Source: Vibrio marisflavi CECT 7928 (lineage in GTDB: Bacteria > Pseudomonadota > Gammaproteobacteria > Enterobacterales > Vibrionaceae). From it: a stretch of 64,000 bases of DNA. Each line of letters begins with the position of its first letter. Within the stretch, counting starts at the first letter, position 1. The translations under genes and the position numbers were made by a program. The stretch lies in contig NZ_CAKLDM010000002.1 of NCBI RefSeq assembly GCF_921294215.1, positions 2,542,001 through 2,606,000 of the forward strand. Direction: 5' to 3'. This document shows, one piece after another, positions 27,606 to 38,695 of the stretch. The notes below the pieces were generated by a model, which did not search any database, was not told the DNA's origin, and was given only the letters and a program-made list of their open reading frames with translations.

Positions 27606-30017
27606 ATGACACTTTCTCGTCAACTGCATAAATTTGGTGGTAGCAGTCTTGCCAATGCTGAGTGCTATCAGCGAGTGGTTAAGATTCTCGCACAATACTC
27701 AAGCGACAACGACTTAGTGGTTGTTTCCGCGGCGGGAAAAACGACGAACAACCTCATCAAGTTTTTAGCTGCACTAGATAAAGACGGTCGCGTGGCTCAT
27801 GAGACGCTTCAAGAAATCAAACAGTTTCAATCTGATCTGGTTAAGCAGCTGCTCACTGGAGAAGCTCAAGAACAATTGCTTGCCCAGCTTAACGATGAGT
27901 TCAGTACACTTGGAGAGCTGCAAACTCCCGTGTCAGAAAATCGAAAAGCAGCAGTACTTGGCCATGGTGAACAATGGTCTTCTCGATTATTAGCGGCTTT
28001 ACTCTGCCAACATGACCTTCCTTCGGTTGCTCAAGATTCTCGTGCATTTTTACGCGCTGAGGCAGGCACACAACCGGAAGTTAATCGCGGCACTTCCTAC
28101 CCACTTCTGAAAGAAATACTGGCTCAGACCACTACCCAAAGAATCATTATCACGGGTTTCATGGCTCAAGACGAAGCAGGCCAAACAGTGTTACTTGGTC
28201 GCAATGGTTCAGATTACTCTGCTACCGTGATTGGCGCACTGGCAGAAGTCGATCGCGTCACGATTTGGAGTGATGTGGCAGGCGTATACAGCGCAGACCC
28301 AAGAGTGGTGAGCGATACATGCTTGTTGCCGCTACTGCGTTTAGATGAAACCAGTGAGCTTGCTCGTTTAGCAGCTCCGGTTCTTCATAGCAGAACGCTT
28401 CAGCCTGTCGCACAAAGCAGCATGGATTTACACCTGCGCTGCAGTTACGAGCCAGAATCTGGCTCAACGCACATTGAACGTGTTCTCGCTTCAGGTCGAG
28501 GTGCGAAGATTGTCACCTCACTTGATGAAGTGTTACTGATTAATATTACCTTCGCATCAGGCCATGACTTTGAGCGCCTTGAGCAGAAAGTCCTTGAAGG
28601 ATTAAAGCAAGCTCAACTTGAACCTCTGACTTTCGAATCACAACCCGATCAGCACTGCCTCAAGCTCGCCTACACCGCTGAAATTGCCAACGGCGCTCTG
28701 CGCTACTTGCAAGATGCTGCGATTGAAGGTGAGCTCAAGCTTAAAGAAGGTTACTCCCTCGTAGCTGCCGTGGGTGCTGGCGTCACTAAGAACCCGAATC
28801 ACTGCTATTCGTTCTACCAGCAGTTAAAAGACGCGCCTGTCGAGTTTATCTCTGAAACTTCCTCCAGTTTAAGCTTGGTTGCGGTACTGAGAAAAACCGA
28901 TACGACGCCACTCATTCAAGCGATTCACAGCCGACTTTTCCAAGCTCAAAAGCGAGTGGCTATCGCGTTGTGTGGCAAAGGAAACATTGGTGCGAGCTGG
29001 CTATCTCTGTTTGAAAGCCAAAAAGAAGAGCTAGAAAAGAGACAAGGAATGAGCTTTGAGCTCGTTGCTGTGATAAGCAGTCAAACTTTCTGGTTCGATG
29101 AATCTGGCATTGATGCCAAAGCCGTGTTAGACAACTTTGACGACGAAGCTGTGGAGTACGAAGGCCATGAATGGATAGAAAGGCTTGGTGCGATTCAGGG
29201 CTACGATGATGCTGTTGTATTGGACGTTACTGCAAGTACTGAACTTGCCAATCAATACTTAGAAATTGCTAGACAAGGTATTCACCTTATCTCAGCAAAT
29301 AAAGTCGCAGGCTCTGCCTCTAGTCATTACTACCACCAAGTGCAAAATGCGTTTGCCAAAATTAATCGCCATTGGCTATACAATGCGACCGTTGGTGCAG
29401 GATTACCGATTAACTATACGGTGAGAGATCTCAAAGAAAGCGGTGATGAAATTATCGCTCTATCGGGCATTTTTTCTGGGACACTTTCTTGGCTGTTCCA
29501 GCAATACGATGGCTCGGTTCCATTCTCTGAATTGGTCGATTTAGCTTGGCAGCAAGGGTTAACCGAACCCGATCCTCGCGCCGACCTTGATGGCTCTGAT
29601 GTCATGCGTAAATTGGTGATTCTCGCTCGTGAAGCCGGACTATCTATAGAGCCAGAACAAGTAAAAGTAGAATCACTGGTACCTAATGAGCTGAAATCCC
29701 TAACATTGGATGAGTTCTTAGACAAAGCTCAGCTTCTTAGTGAACAACTACAGGAAAGATTAGAGAGAGCTCAGCAACAAGGTAAAGTCCTGCGCTATGT
29801 TGCTCGTCTGGATAAAGATGGCACTGCAACGGTAGGTGTAGAGGCACTCTACAAAGAGCATGCGCTCGCTAACCTGCTACCATGCGACAATATCTTTGCC
29901 ATTGAAAGTAAGTGGTATAAAGATAACCCGCTAGTGATTAAAGGCCCGGGAGCGGGGCGTGATGTGACAGCTGGTGCGATACAGTCGGATCTTAACCGGC
30001 TTGCTAGTCTTATCTAA
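27606..30017 (+). CDS. metL: Bifunctional aspartokinase II / homoserine dehydrogenase II MetL
   Basis: Catalyses two steps from aspartate to homoserine. The 803-residue protein has the aspartokinase start LHKFGGSSLANAECY and VLLGRNGSDYSAT in its first 250 residues. A regulatory linker follows (about 290-450). Homoserine dehydrogenase begins near residue 455 (VAIALCGKGNIGASWL) and includes NATVGAGLPI and the GDxI-like ESGDEIIALSGIFSGT. Pairing with metB and Met-box control identify it as MetL rather than ThrA. The gene ends at a terminator. Confidence 0.96.
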   Translation: MTLSRQLHKFGGSSLANAECYQRVVKILAQYSSDNDLVVVSAAGKTTNNLIKFLAALDKDGRVAHETLQEIKQFQSDLVKQLLTGEAQEQLLAQLNDEFSTLGELQTPVSENRKAAVLGHGEQWSSRLLAALLCQHDLPSVAQDSRAFLRAEAGTQPEVNRGTSYPLLKEILAQTTTQRIIITGFMAQDEAGQTVLLGRNGSDYSATVIGALAEVDRVTIWSDVAGVYSADPRVVSDTCLLPLLRLDETSELARLAAPVLHSRTLQPVAQSSMDLHLRCSYEPESGSTHIERVLASGRGAKIVTSLDEVLLINITFASGHDFERLEQKVLEGLKQAQLEPLTFESQPDQHCLKLAYTAEIANGALRYLQDAAIEGELKLKEGYSLVAAVGAGVTKNPNHCYSFYQQLKDAPVEFISETSSSLSLVAVLRKTDTTPLIQAIHSRLFQAQKRVAIALCGKGNIGASWLSLFESQKEELEKRQGMSFELVAVISSQTFWFDESGIDAKAVLDNFDDEAVEYEGHEWIERLGAIQGYDDAVVLDVTASTELANQYLEIARQGIHLISANKVAGSASSHYYHQVQNAFAKINRHWLYNATVGAGLPINYTVRDLKESGDEIIALSGIFSGTLSWLFQQYDGSVPFSELVDLAWQQGLTEPDPRADLDGSDVMRKLVILAREAGLSIEPEQVKVESLVPNELKSLTLDEFLDKAQLLSEQLQERLERAQQQGKVLRYVARLDKDGTATVGVEALYKEHALANLLPCDNIFAIESKWYKDNPLVIKGPGAGRDVTAGAIQSDLNRLASLI

Positions 30018-30028
30018 ACACTCCTCCA

Positions 30029-30056
30029 AAAATGGCCAGAACTTTCTGGCCATTTT
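30029..30056 (+). terminator. Terminator of metBL
   Basis: Twelve-bp stem AAAATGGCCAGA/TCTGGCCATTTT with a four-base loop, 11 bases after the metL stop. Confidence 0.9.
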
Positions 30057-30141
30057 GCTATCTTCTGCCCCAACTCCTGTGATTTGTCTATCAACCGTTA
30101 TATAACTTTATAGTGCGGTGTTGATGTTGAAGCTCGCTCAT

Positions 30142-31163
<1,022 letters not shown>

Positions 31164-31180
31164 ATCGAATTTGACTCATA

Positions 31181-31210
31181 AAAAATGCCAGTATAAATAC
31201 TGGCATTTTT
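31181..31210. terminator. Bidirectional terminator between metF and zapB
   Basis: Fourteen-bp perfect stem AAAAATGCCAGTAT/ATACTGGCATTTTT with a two-base spacer, between convergent genes. Confidence 0.92.
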
Positions 31211-31237
31211 TATTTTATAGCAAGCAAAAAGAATGAA

Positions 31238-31480
31238 TTATTCAACTTCTTCCATCTTTCCTAAAAGGTTGCGGATTCGCTCTTGCCAAGCTGCATGCTC
31301 TTGTTGCATCTGCTCAGTTCTGCGCTCTAGCTCTTCGCGGCTTTCTTTTAGCTCGTAAGCTTCGTTAGCCAATTGTTCTTTCTGTCCTTTTAGCTCTTCT
31401 ACTTCCATTTGTAAAAGTGAAATTGTATCAACTGCAGTTTGAATTTTTGCTTCTAATTGTTCTAGTACTTCAAAAGACAT
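31238..31480 (-). CDS. zapB: Cell division protein ZapB
   Basis: Small cytoplasmic coiled-coil protein that links ZapA-bound FtsZ rings to the chromosome terminus via MatP. All 80 residues form one continuous heptad coiled coil beginning [20 protein letters not shown], as in E. coli ZapB (81 residues). It is next to glpX in divergent orientation, the same neighbourhood as in enterobacteria, where zapB lies near glpFKX. Confidence 0.93.
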   Translation of the reverse strand: MSFEVLEQLEAKIQTAVDTISLLQMEVEELKGQKEQLANEAYELKESREELERRTEQMQQEHAAWQERIRNLLGKMEEVE

Positions 31481-31695
31481 TTTTGCCTACCTTGTGTGTT
31501 AATCCTATACAGCCATTCTACTCAGCTAATGTCCCAGAAACATCATCTATCTTTGATTTTTCCGCTATTCGGTCAAAAAAACCACGTAAAATTATCAATA
31601 TTTTTCCCTTTCACATCATGAGCAACCTATCAAGCTTCTTCAATCAATGCATTTGTTCTATTAATTGCTCAAGATCAAGCCACTGATAATGAATA

Positions 31696-31707
31696 GCAAA
31701 CGTTTAC
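31696..31707. promoter_or_regulatory. LacI/PurR-type palindrome upstream of glpX
   Basis: GCAAACGTTTAC matches 11 of 12 bases of the PurR core GCAAACGTTTGC and also resembles operators of related LacI-family repressors such as Cra. It lies 65-76 bases before glpX. Which protein, if any, binds is undetermined. The rest of the 291-base zapB-glpX gap shows nothing else I can support. Confidence 0.4.
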
Positions 31708-31771
31708 TTACTCATGTGGTACTATCTCGCCAAAGTTTTTCCTCAATAGATATATTCAATTTGGAGTCTTC

Positions 31772-32779
31772 ATGAAACGCGATTTAGCGATGGCCTTCTC
31801 ACGAGTTACTGAAGGTGCAGCACTTGCTGGTTATAAGTGGCTTGGGCGTGGTGACAAAAACGCAGCTGACGGCGCTGCTGTAGAAGTGATGCGTTGCTTG
31901 CTCAATCAAACCGAAATCAATGGTGAAATTGTAATCGGAGAAGGTGAAATTGATGATGCTCCGATGCTCTACATTGGCGAGCAAGTCGGCTCTGGTGGTG
32001 ATGCAGTAGATATCGCTGTCGACCCAATTGAAGGCACTAGAATGACAGCAATGGGCCAATCTAACGCTCTTTCTGTTTTGGCTGCCGGTGAAAAGGGTAG
32101 CTTTTTGAAAGCACCTGATATGTATATGGAAAAATTGGTAGTTGGCCCAGGTGCAAAAGGCTGTATCGACCTCAATAAGCCAATTAAAGAGAACTTACAG
32201 AACATCGCACAAGCACTAGGAAAGACACTGGATACATTAGTTGTAATCACGCTTGCTAAGCCTCGTCATGATGCAATCATCGCTGAAATGCAAGCCATGG
32301 GCGTTCGCGTTTTTGCAGTGCCTGATGGTGACGTAGCTGCATCCATTCTAACTTGTATGCCAGACAGTGAAGTCGATGTGATGTACTGCACAGGCGGAGC
32401 TCCAGAAGGCGTTGTTTCAGCGGCCGTGATTCGAGCTCTGGATGGTGACATGCAAGGGCGACTGCTAGCTCGTCACGATGTCAAAGGCGATACGGAAGAG
32501 AACCGTCGTTTTGGTGAAGAAGAACTAAAACGCTGTGCTGAGATGGGCGTTCAAGCGAACGTTGTTTTAAATCTTGCAGATATGGCTCGCAGCGATAACG
32601 TTATTTTTTCTGCCACGGGTATAACGAAAGGGGATCTTCTAGAGGGTATCAGCCGCCAAGGTAATATCGCTACAACCGAAACCCTTTTGGTTCGCGGACG
32701 CTGCCGCACCATTCGCCGTATCAAGTCTATCCACTACTTGGAACGCAAGGACGCCGACGTTCGAAAGATTATTTTATAG
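31772..32779 (+). CDS. glpX: Fructose-1,6-bisphosphatase class II GlpX
   Basis: Mn-dependent phosphatase for gluconeogenesis. The 335-residue protein has the lithium-sensitive phosphatase-fold motifs GEGEIDDAPMLYIGE and VDPIEGT with the expected metal-binding acidic residues. TGGAPEGVVSAAVIRALDG, which is typical of GlpX, is also present. E. coli GlpX is 336 residues. Here it is a single-gene unit with its own terminator rather than part of a glpFKX operon. Confidence 0.97.
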   Translation: MKRDLAMAFSRVTEGAALAGYKWLGRGDKNAADGAAVEVMRCLLNQTEINGEIVIGEGEIDDAPMLYIGEQVGSGGDAVDIAVDPIEGTRMTAMGQSNALSVLAAGEKGSFLKAPDMYMEKLVVGPGAKGCIDLNKPIKENLQNIAQALGKTLDTLVVITLAKPRHDAIIAEMQAMGVRVFAVPDGDVAASILTCMPDSEVDVMYCTGGAPEGVVSAAVIRALDGDMQGRLLARHDVKGDTEENRRFGEEELKRCAEMGVQANVVLNLADMARSDNVIFSATGITKGDLLEGISRQGNIATTETLLVRGRCRTIRRIKSIHYLERKDADVRKIIL

Positions 32780-32811
32780 TCGAATCGACATCCTTAGACA
32801 CCGAAAACTGG

Positions 32812-32837
32812 AAGGAGCACAACGTTGCTCCTTTTTT
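32812..32837 (+). terminator. Terminator of glpX
   Basis: Eight-bp stem AAGGAGCA/TGCTCCTT with a six-base loop and a six-T run, 32 bases after the stop. Confidence 0.85.
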
Positions 32838-32970
32838 AGTACCAAGTTTTACACACTTCTTACACTTACACTTTTCAAAAAACTTAATTTAGATAGGATA
32901 TACCCAAACAATTTGGTCAATGAACCGAGTTTAAAAAGTCACAGTTAAATGGACTACGAGATACAATCTT

Positions 32971-33627
32971 ATGAAAATTAACAAGAAACTGGCAGCAGTT
33001 GCGATTGCTGGTACCGTTGCTCTATCCGGTTGTACAACCATCAACCCGTATACGGGTGAACAACAGACCTCATCAGTAGCTAAAGGTTCTGCAATTGGCG
33101 CAATCGGTGGTGCGGTATTAGGCGCAGCGACCAGCAGCAACAAAGGTAAAGGAGCTCTAATTGGCGCTCTTGGTGGTGCTGCTGTCGGCGGAGGTATTGG
33201 CTATTACATGGATGTGCAAGAAGCCAAACTTAGACAGCAGCTGCAAGGCACTGGTGTCAGCGTGACTCGTAACGGCAACAATATCACTCTGAACATGCCA
33301 AATGCGATTACGTTCGCAGTGAACAGCAGTGATCTTAAGCCTGGTGCTGATGAAGTACTGAGTAGCGTTGTTCTTGTGGTAAAAGAGTACGAGAAAACAC
33401 GTATCAATGTTCTTGGATATACCGACAACACAGGCTCTGCGAGCTACAACAAGCTGCTATCTGATAAACGTGCAAACGCTGTGGGCGGATACTTCCTATC
33501 TCATGGCGTAAAATACGCTCGCTTGAATCAGCAAGGCATGGGTGAAGCAAACCCTATCGCAAGCAATAAGACATCAGCAGGTCGAGCGGAAAACCGCCGC
33601 GTTGAAATCGTATTAACACCGATGTAA
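32971..33627 (+). CDS. yiaD: OmpA-family lipoprotein (YiaD type)
   Basis: Outer-membrane lipoprotein with a peptidoglycan-binding OmpA domain. The 218-residue sequence has a lipobox LSGC (Cys21). Two glycine-zipper segments, SAIGAIGGAVLGAA and ALIGALGGAAVGGGIGYYMD, could insert in or cross the membrane. The C-terminal OmpA domain (about 105-218) includes NVLGYTDNTGS and LSDKRANAV, and ends with AENRRVEIVL. The length matches E. coli YiaD (219). It probably tethers the outer membrane to peptidoglycan. Confidence 0.9.
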   Translation: MKINKKLAAVAIAGTVALSGCTTINPYTGEQQTSSVAKGSAIGAIGGAVLGAATSSNKGKGALIGALGGAAVGGGIGYYMDVQEAKLRQQLQGTGVSVTRNGNNITLNMPNAITFAVNSSDLKPGADEVLSSVVLVVKEYEKTRINVLGYTDNTGSASYNKLLSDKRANAVGGYFLSHGVKYARLNQQGMGEANPIASNKTSAGRAENRRVEIVLTPM

Positions 33628-33650
33628 TGACGTTGAACGTATAAATATGG

Positions 33651-33675
33651 AAAGAGTCGCGCTTGCGACTCTTTT
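33651..33675. terminator. Terminator between yiaD-like gene and modF
   Basis: Ten-bp stem AAAGAGTCGC/GCGACTCTTT with a GCTT loop, followed by further T, between convergent genes. Confidence 0.88.
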
Positions 33676-33690
33676 TACATCTCTAAAACT

Positions 33691-35136
33691 TTATTCTGCA
33701 CGCTCAACAGAAACCGTATACCCGCTTTCACTTTCCCTAAACTCAACAAAGTTGTGTATCGCATCCAGTGCATCTTCTTCATGGTGAGTCACGTACAGTA
33801 TCTGACTTAACTTAGCCTGCGCAATCTTGTTCAAAACAAGGAACACCAACTTTCTACTGATGTAATCTAACCCTTGATATGGCTCATCTAAAATCAACAA
33901 CTCTGGCTGTTTGATAAGCGCTCGGCCAATTAGCAATAACCTTTGCTGCCCATATTCCAACGAGCGAAAACTGACTTTCTCTAGAGCGCTCATCTCTAGA
34001 ACATCTAACCATTTGTAAGCTAACTCTAGCTGCTTTTTACTTGGTGGGTCATACAGACCAATCGAGTCAAAGAAACCGGATAGCAATACATCTAAAGCAC
34101 TGCAGCCGATCCGATATTGCAAATGAAGTGACGATGAGACAATACCTATTTGGCGCTTAATATCCCAGATGCTTTCCCCACTTCCCCGCTTCATACCAAG
34201 CACAGTGATATTGTTGCTATAGCTTTGCGGGTGATCCCCAGTGATAAGTCCAAGCAATGTACTTTTCCCGCAGCCATTTGGCCCTTTTATCTGCCAATGC
34301 TCACCAGGCTTCACCTGCCAATTTAGCCCTTGAAAAATTCCACGCTCAACATAGCTAACACTGACATCCTTCATCTCTATTAGAACGTCACGGCTTTCAA
34401 GCTTCTGGGCTTGAAATTCGACCAAACTCAACATCACCTCTGATTTTTGTTCAGAGAGAGCTTTCATTTGGCTCTTGATAGGATGCGAAGTCCACTCTAT
34501 ACGGCTCATACTATCTGTCATCGATTCACTATCAAACAAAGCGATGTGGCTAATACAGCTTGGCAATTCATCTTCACGTGACGTGATAATAATCAGCTGA
34601 ATATCTCTTGAAAGCACATCTAAAAGCTTGCTTAGCTGATCGCGGTGATGAGTATCCATCCCCGAATACGGTTCATCCAAAATAAGTAGCTTTGGCTTCT
34701 TTGCAAGTGCCATCGCCAACATGACTCTACGTGACTCTCCGGTAGAAAGTTGTCTAAAGCCTGAGTAACGAAGGGAGTTTAAATCGGTAAGAGACAGAAT
34801 GTTTTCAAGCTCAAGAGTTGTGCATCCAGCTTGCAACACCAAGCCCTCAACTGACGTACCATAGTCTATGTGATCGAGAAAATCAGTTTCTTCTTTAGCC
34901 AACTCCTCATCCAATAAACCTTGCTGCATCGATAGTGATACACAAGCGACCGGAGTTGGGACATCAACAATAGAACCCGAAGTTGGCTGAAGCTCACCAG
35001 TAATGAGCTGCCCGAGAACCGAGCTACTATGGCTTTCAGAGGCGAATATTCCCCAATGCTGACCGGACTCGATTTTCCAATCCCTAATTTTTAGCTGACT
35101 AGTGGCGCTAGAGTATTTTAGTTGTTGTATTTGCAT
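33691..35136 (-). CDS. modF: Tandem ABC ATPase ModF with a degenerate first P-loop
   Basis: Twin-ATPase protein of the ModF family, named for its link to molybdate transport in E. coli; its role is not settled. The protein is 481 residues from the ATG at 35136, which has AGGG upstream; an in-frame ATG at 35175 lacks a ribosome site. In NBD1 the Walker A position (about 32-41) reads ASESHSSSVL and lacks the GxxGxGK signature, though LSTGES (130-135) and LLILDEP remain. NBD2 has intact Walker A GPNGCGKST (285-293) but signature LEYGQQ. The GDHPQSYSNN and FDSIGLYD segments match ModF closely. No modABC genes are near. Confidence 0.88.
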   Translation of the reverse strand: MQIQQLKYSSATSQLKIRDWKIESGQHWGIFASESHSSSVLGQLITGELQPTSGSIVDVPTPVACVSLSMQQGLLDEELAKEETDFLDHIDYGTSVEGLVLQAGCTTLELENILSLTDLNSLRYSGFRQLSTGESRRVMLAMALAKKPKLLILDEPYSGMDTHHRDQLSKLLDVLSRDIQLIIITSREDELPSCISHIALFDSESMTDSMSRIEWTSHPIKSQMKALSEQKSEVMLSLVEFQAQKLESRDVLIEMKDVSVSYVERGIFQGLNWQVKPGEHWQIKGPNGCGKSTLLGLITGDHPQSYSNNITVLGMKRGSGESIWDIKRQIGIVSSSLHLQYRIGCSALDVLLSGFFDSIGLYDPPSKKQLELAYKWLDVLEMSALEKVSFRSLEYGQQRLLLIGRALIKQPELLILDEPYQGLDYISRKLVFLVLNKIAQAKLSQILYVTHHEEDALDAIHNFVEFRESESGYTVSVERAE

Positions 35137-35191
35137 TGTTACCCTACTTACCTTTTGCTTAGAATTATTGGTCATTCGACAACTTTAACAG

Positions 35192-35222
35192 ATAAAAAAA
35201 CGGAGACACAAAGGCCTCCGTT
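35192..35222 (-). terminator. Terminator of groESL
   Basis: On the minus strand, stem AACGGAG/CTCCGTT (35222-35216 with 35205-35199) is followed by a run of seven T. It begins about 35 bases after the groEL stop. Confidence 0.82.
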
Positions 35223-35256
35223 CTTTATAACACAGGGAAGTGTTGGGTGATGATGA

Positions 35257-36906
<1,650 letters not shown>

Positions 36907-36961
36907 TTATTTCCTTTCTTAATTCGGTTTTAATATATCGTTTTAGAATTAGAGCAAAAAA

Positions 36962-37252
36962 TTACTCAACGATCGCCATGATGTCGTTTTCAGACATGAT
37001 TAGAACTTCTTTGCCATCGATTTTTTCTGTTTTAGTTGCGTAGCCTTCAGAGAAAATCACTGTATCGCCAACTTTTACATCTAATGGTTGAACTTCACCG
37101 TTTTCTAGGATGCGGCCTTTACCAACAGCTAGAATAGTGCCGCGAGTCGATTTTTCCGCAGCAGAGCCAGTTAGAACGATGCCACCAGCTGACTTTGACT
37201 CAACTTCTTGGCGCTCAACAATAACACGATCATGTAATGGACGAATGTTCAT
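36962..37252 (-). CDS. groS: Co-chaperonin GroES (Hsp10)
   Basis: Heptameric lid of the GroEL chamber. The protein is 96 residues from the ATG at 37252, beginning [18 protein letters not shown], with the mobile-loop segment [25 protein letters not shown] lies upstream of this start. The frame is open for 18 more codons upstream, but these have no GroES similarity. It is the first gene of groESL, downstream of a sigma-32-type promoter. Confidence 0.98.
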   Translation of the reverse strand: MNIRPLHDRVIVERQEVESKSAGGIVLTGSAAEKSTRGTILAVGKGRILENGEVQPLDVKVGDTVIFSEGYATKTEKIDGKEVLIMSENDIMAIVE

Positions 37253-37334
37253 CTGTCGTCTCTCCTGAAAATTTCCATGTAGTTTAATTAAATGCTCTCG
37301 TATCAAGACAACCTCGATACAGCGGCTTGTGAAA

Positions 37335-37370
37335 CATATGTGGGGTGTGTTTTTTACGATCCCAAGGGGG
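37335..37370 (-). promoter_or_regulatory. Sigma-32-type heat-shock promoter of groESL
   Basis: On the minus strand, CCCCCTTGGG (37370-37361) and CCCCACATATG (37345-37335) are 15 bases apart. This resembles the E. coli groE heat-shock promoter layout. The -35 matches CTTGAA at four of six bases. The start codon is about 80 bases downstream. Confidence 0.65.
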
Positions 37371-37521
37371 AACGAGAAAAAAATTGTGATTTGGCTAACG
37401 CAATTTACCGTTCAATTTCAACTCTTAGGGCAAACAAAGCCACCAATTGGAAGACGAGAATGTAAATACTTTGCTTTATTTATCTGATCCTACATAATAA
37501 AAAACGAATGTGGGGAGAAAG

Positions 37522-38142
37522 ATGAAAGCAGTCGACAGGATTTTACAAACCATTAAAACCAATGGAGCTGTGACAGCAAAGCAACTTGCTGACGAGCTTA
37601 AAATGACCACCATGGGCGCAAGGCAGCACCTGCAAGGCCTCGAAGATGATGGCATTTTGGAGTTCCACGATATCAAAGCAAAAATCGGTCGCCCGACTCG
37701 CCATTGGTCGTTAACAGCGAAAGGTCACGCTCAGTTTACAGATAGGCATGGAGATCTCACTATTCAAATGCTCGATGCTGTGGAGCATGTCTTCGGTCAA
37801 GATGGCTTACAGAAAGTCGTTGCTGAACGCGAGAGCCAAACCTTTCAACAATACCGACAAGAACTACGACAATACGAGACTTTGCTAGATAAGTTAAATA
37901 AATTGGTTCAGCTGCGAGAGCAAGATGGTTATATGGCCGAACTATTAAAAACCGACCAAGGTTATCAGCTTATCGAAAATCATTGCCCGATTTGCCGAGC
38001 TGCGACTCGGTGCCCAAAACTTTGCCAATCAGAACTTAATATTTTTCAAAAACTTCTAGGTAATTCCTTTCAGGTTTCTCGTTCAGAACACATTATTCAA
38101 GGACAGCGGCGCTGTACTTACGATATAAAACCAACCTCATAA
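37522..38142 (+). CDS. SufR-like helix-turn-helix regulator with a cysteine cluster
   Basis: The 206-residue protein has an N-terminal winged helix (residues 4-65, with VTAKQLADELKMTTMGARQH and the wing GRPTRHWSLT). The C-terminal part carries five cysteines (C155, C158, C164, C168, C198) in NHCPICRAATRCPKLC and QGQRRCTY. This layout resembles SufR-type regulators that sense or carry an iron-sulfur cluster. Its targets are unknown; no suf or isc genes are in the window. I chose the ATG at 37522, with GGGGAG five bases upstream. An in-frame GTG at 37510 lies before that site. It is divergent from groES. Confidence 0.8.
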   Translation: MKAVDRILQTIKTNGAVTAKQLADELKMTTMGARQHLQGLEDDGILEFHDIKAKIGRPTRHWSLTAKGHAQFTDRHGDLTIQMLDAVEHVFGQDGLQKVVAERESQTFQQYRQELRQYETLLDKLNKLVQLREQDGYMAELLKTDQGYQLIENHCPICRAATRCPKLCQSELNIFQKLLGNSFQVSRSEHIIQGQRRCTYDIKPTS

Positions 38143-38147
38143 GCATA

Positions 38148-38165
38148 TTTCTCAATTGTGAGAAA
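38148..38165. repeat. Short inverted repeat after the SufR-like gene
   Basis: TTTCTCA-ATTG-TGAGAAA, a perfect 7-4-7 inverted repeat beginning five bases after the stop. It could be a weak terminator or an operator for the next gene; no T-run follows. Confidence 0.5.
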
Positions 38166-38314
38166 AACATTCCATCGCCTAATTTTTGCGTTCTCCTTTG
38201 CGTAGACTTTTTATACAGTCAGTCGTAACCCAAGAGTTGTTAGTGTTCACATTTACGGTGTAATTCTACGGTTGATTGGGTTTGCTAAATTGACTCAATT
38301 GGGAAGGAATTAGT

Positions 38315-38668
38315 ATGGGCGTTTCAACAAACTACCAAATCCTACCTTCATTTGATGAGATGGTGGAGCTTGCGAAAGAAGATCCACAAGCATTTACTCG
38401 TTTTAAAAAGGACATGTGTGAAGAGATGATTCTCTCCGCATCAGAATCTATGCAAGGTAGATTACGAGCTCAGCAAAGTCATATTGACCGAGTAGTGAGC
38501 CGGTGCAAAAATCCAAATCATACAAATGTGGTATTAATGAGAGAGCTCTCTCAACAAATGTATCGATTCCAAGAAATCTTGGATGGCGATGGCAATAATG
38601 CTCCGCAGCAGGCGACGGTCATTCCTTTCGCTCCAAGACCAGGAGATGAAATAAAAGACGAAAAGTAA
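38315..38668 (+). CDS. DUF3135 domain protein
   Basis: A 117-residue soluble protein whose N-terminal ~90 residues (PSFDEMVELAKEDPQAFTRF onward) match the helical DUF3135 family found in vibrios and other gammaproteobacteria. Function is unknown. There is no signal peptide or membrane segment; the tail from about residue 92 is polar and probably disordered. The start has AAGGAATT upstream. It stands alone between the SufR-like gene and birA, with which it is convergent. Confidence 0.75.
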   Translation: MGVSTNYQILPSFDEMVELAKEDPQAFTRFKKDMCEEMILSASESMQGRLRAQQSHIDRVVSRCKNPNHTNVVLMRELSQQMYRFQEILDGDGNNAPQQATVIPFAPRPGDEIKDEK

Positions 38669-38695
38669 CGCTAAGTTACGATTCTGAAGGCGCAG

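Noticed and set aside
31417..31686. Plus-strand 89-residue frame across zapB and its upstream region
   Set aside because: It runs antisense to zapB and into the divergent promoter region; no family features.
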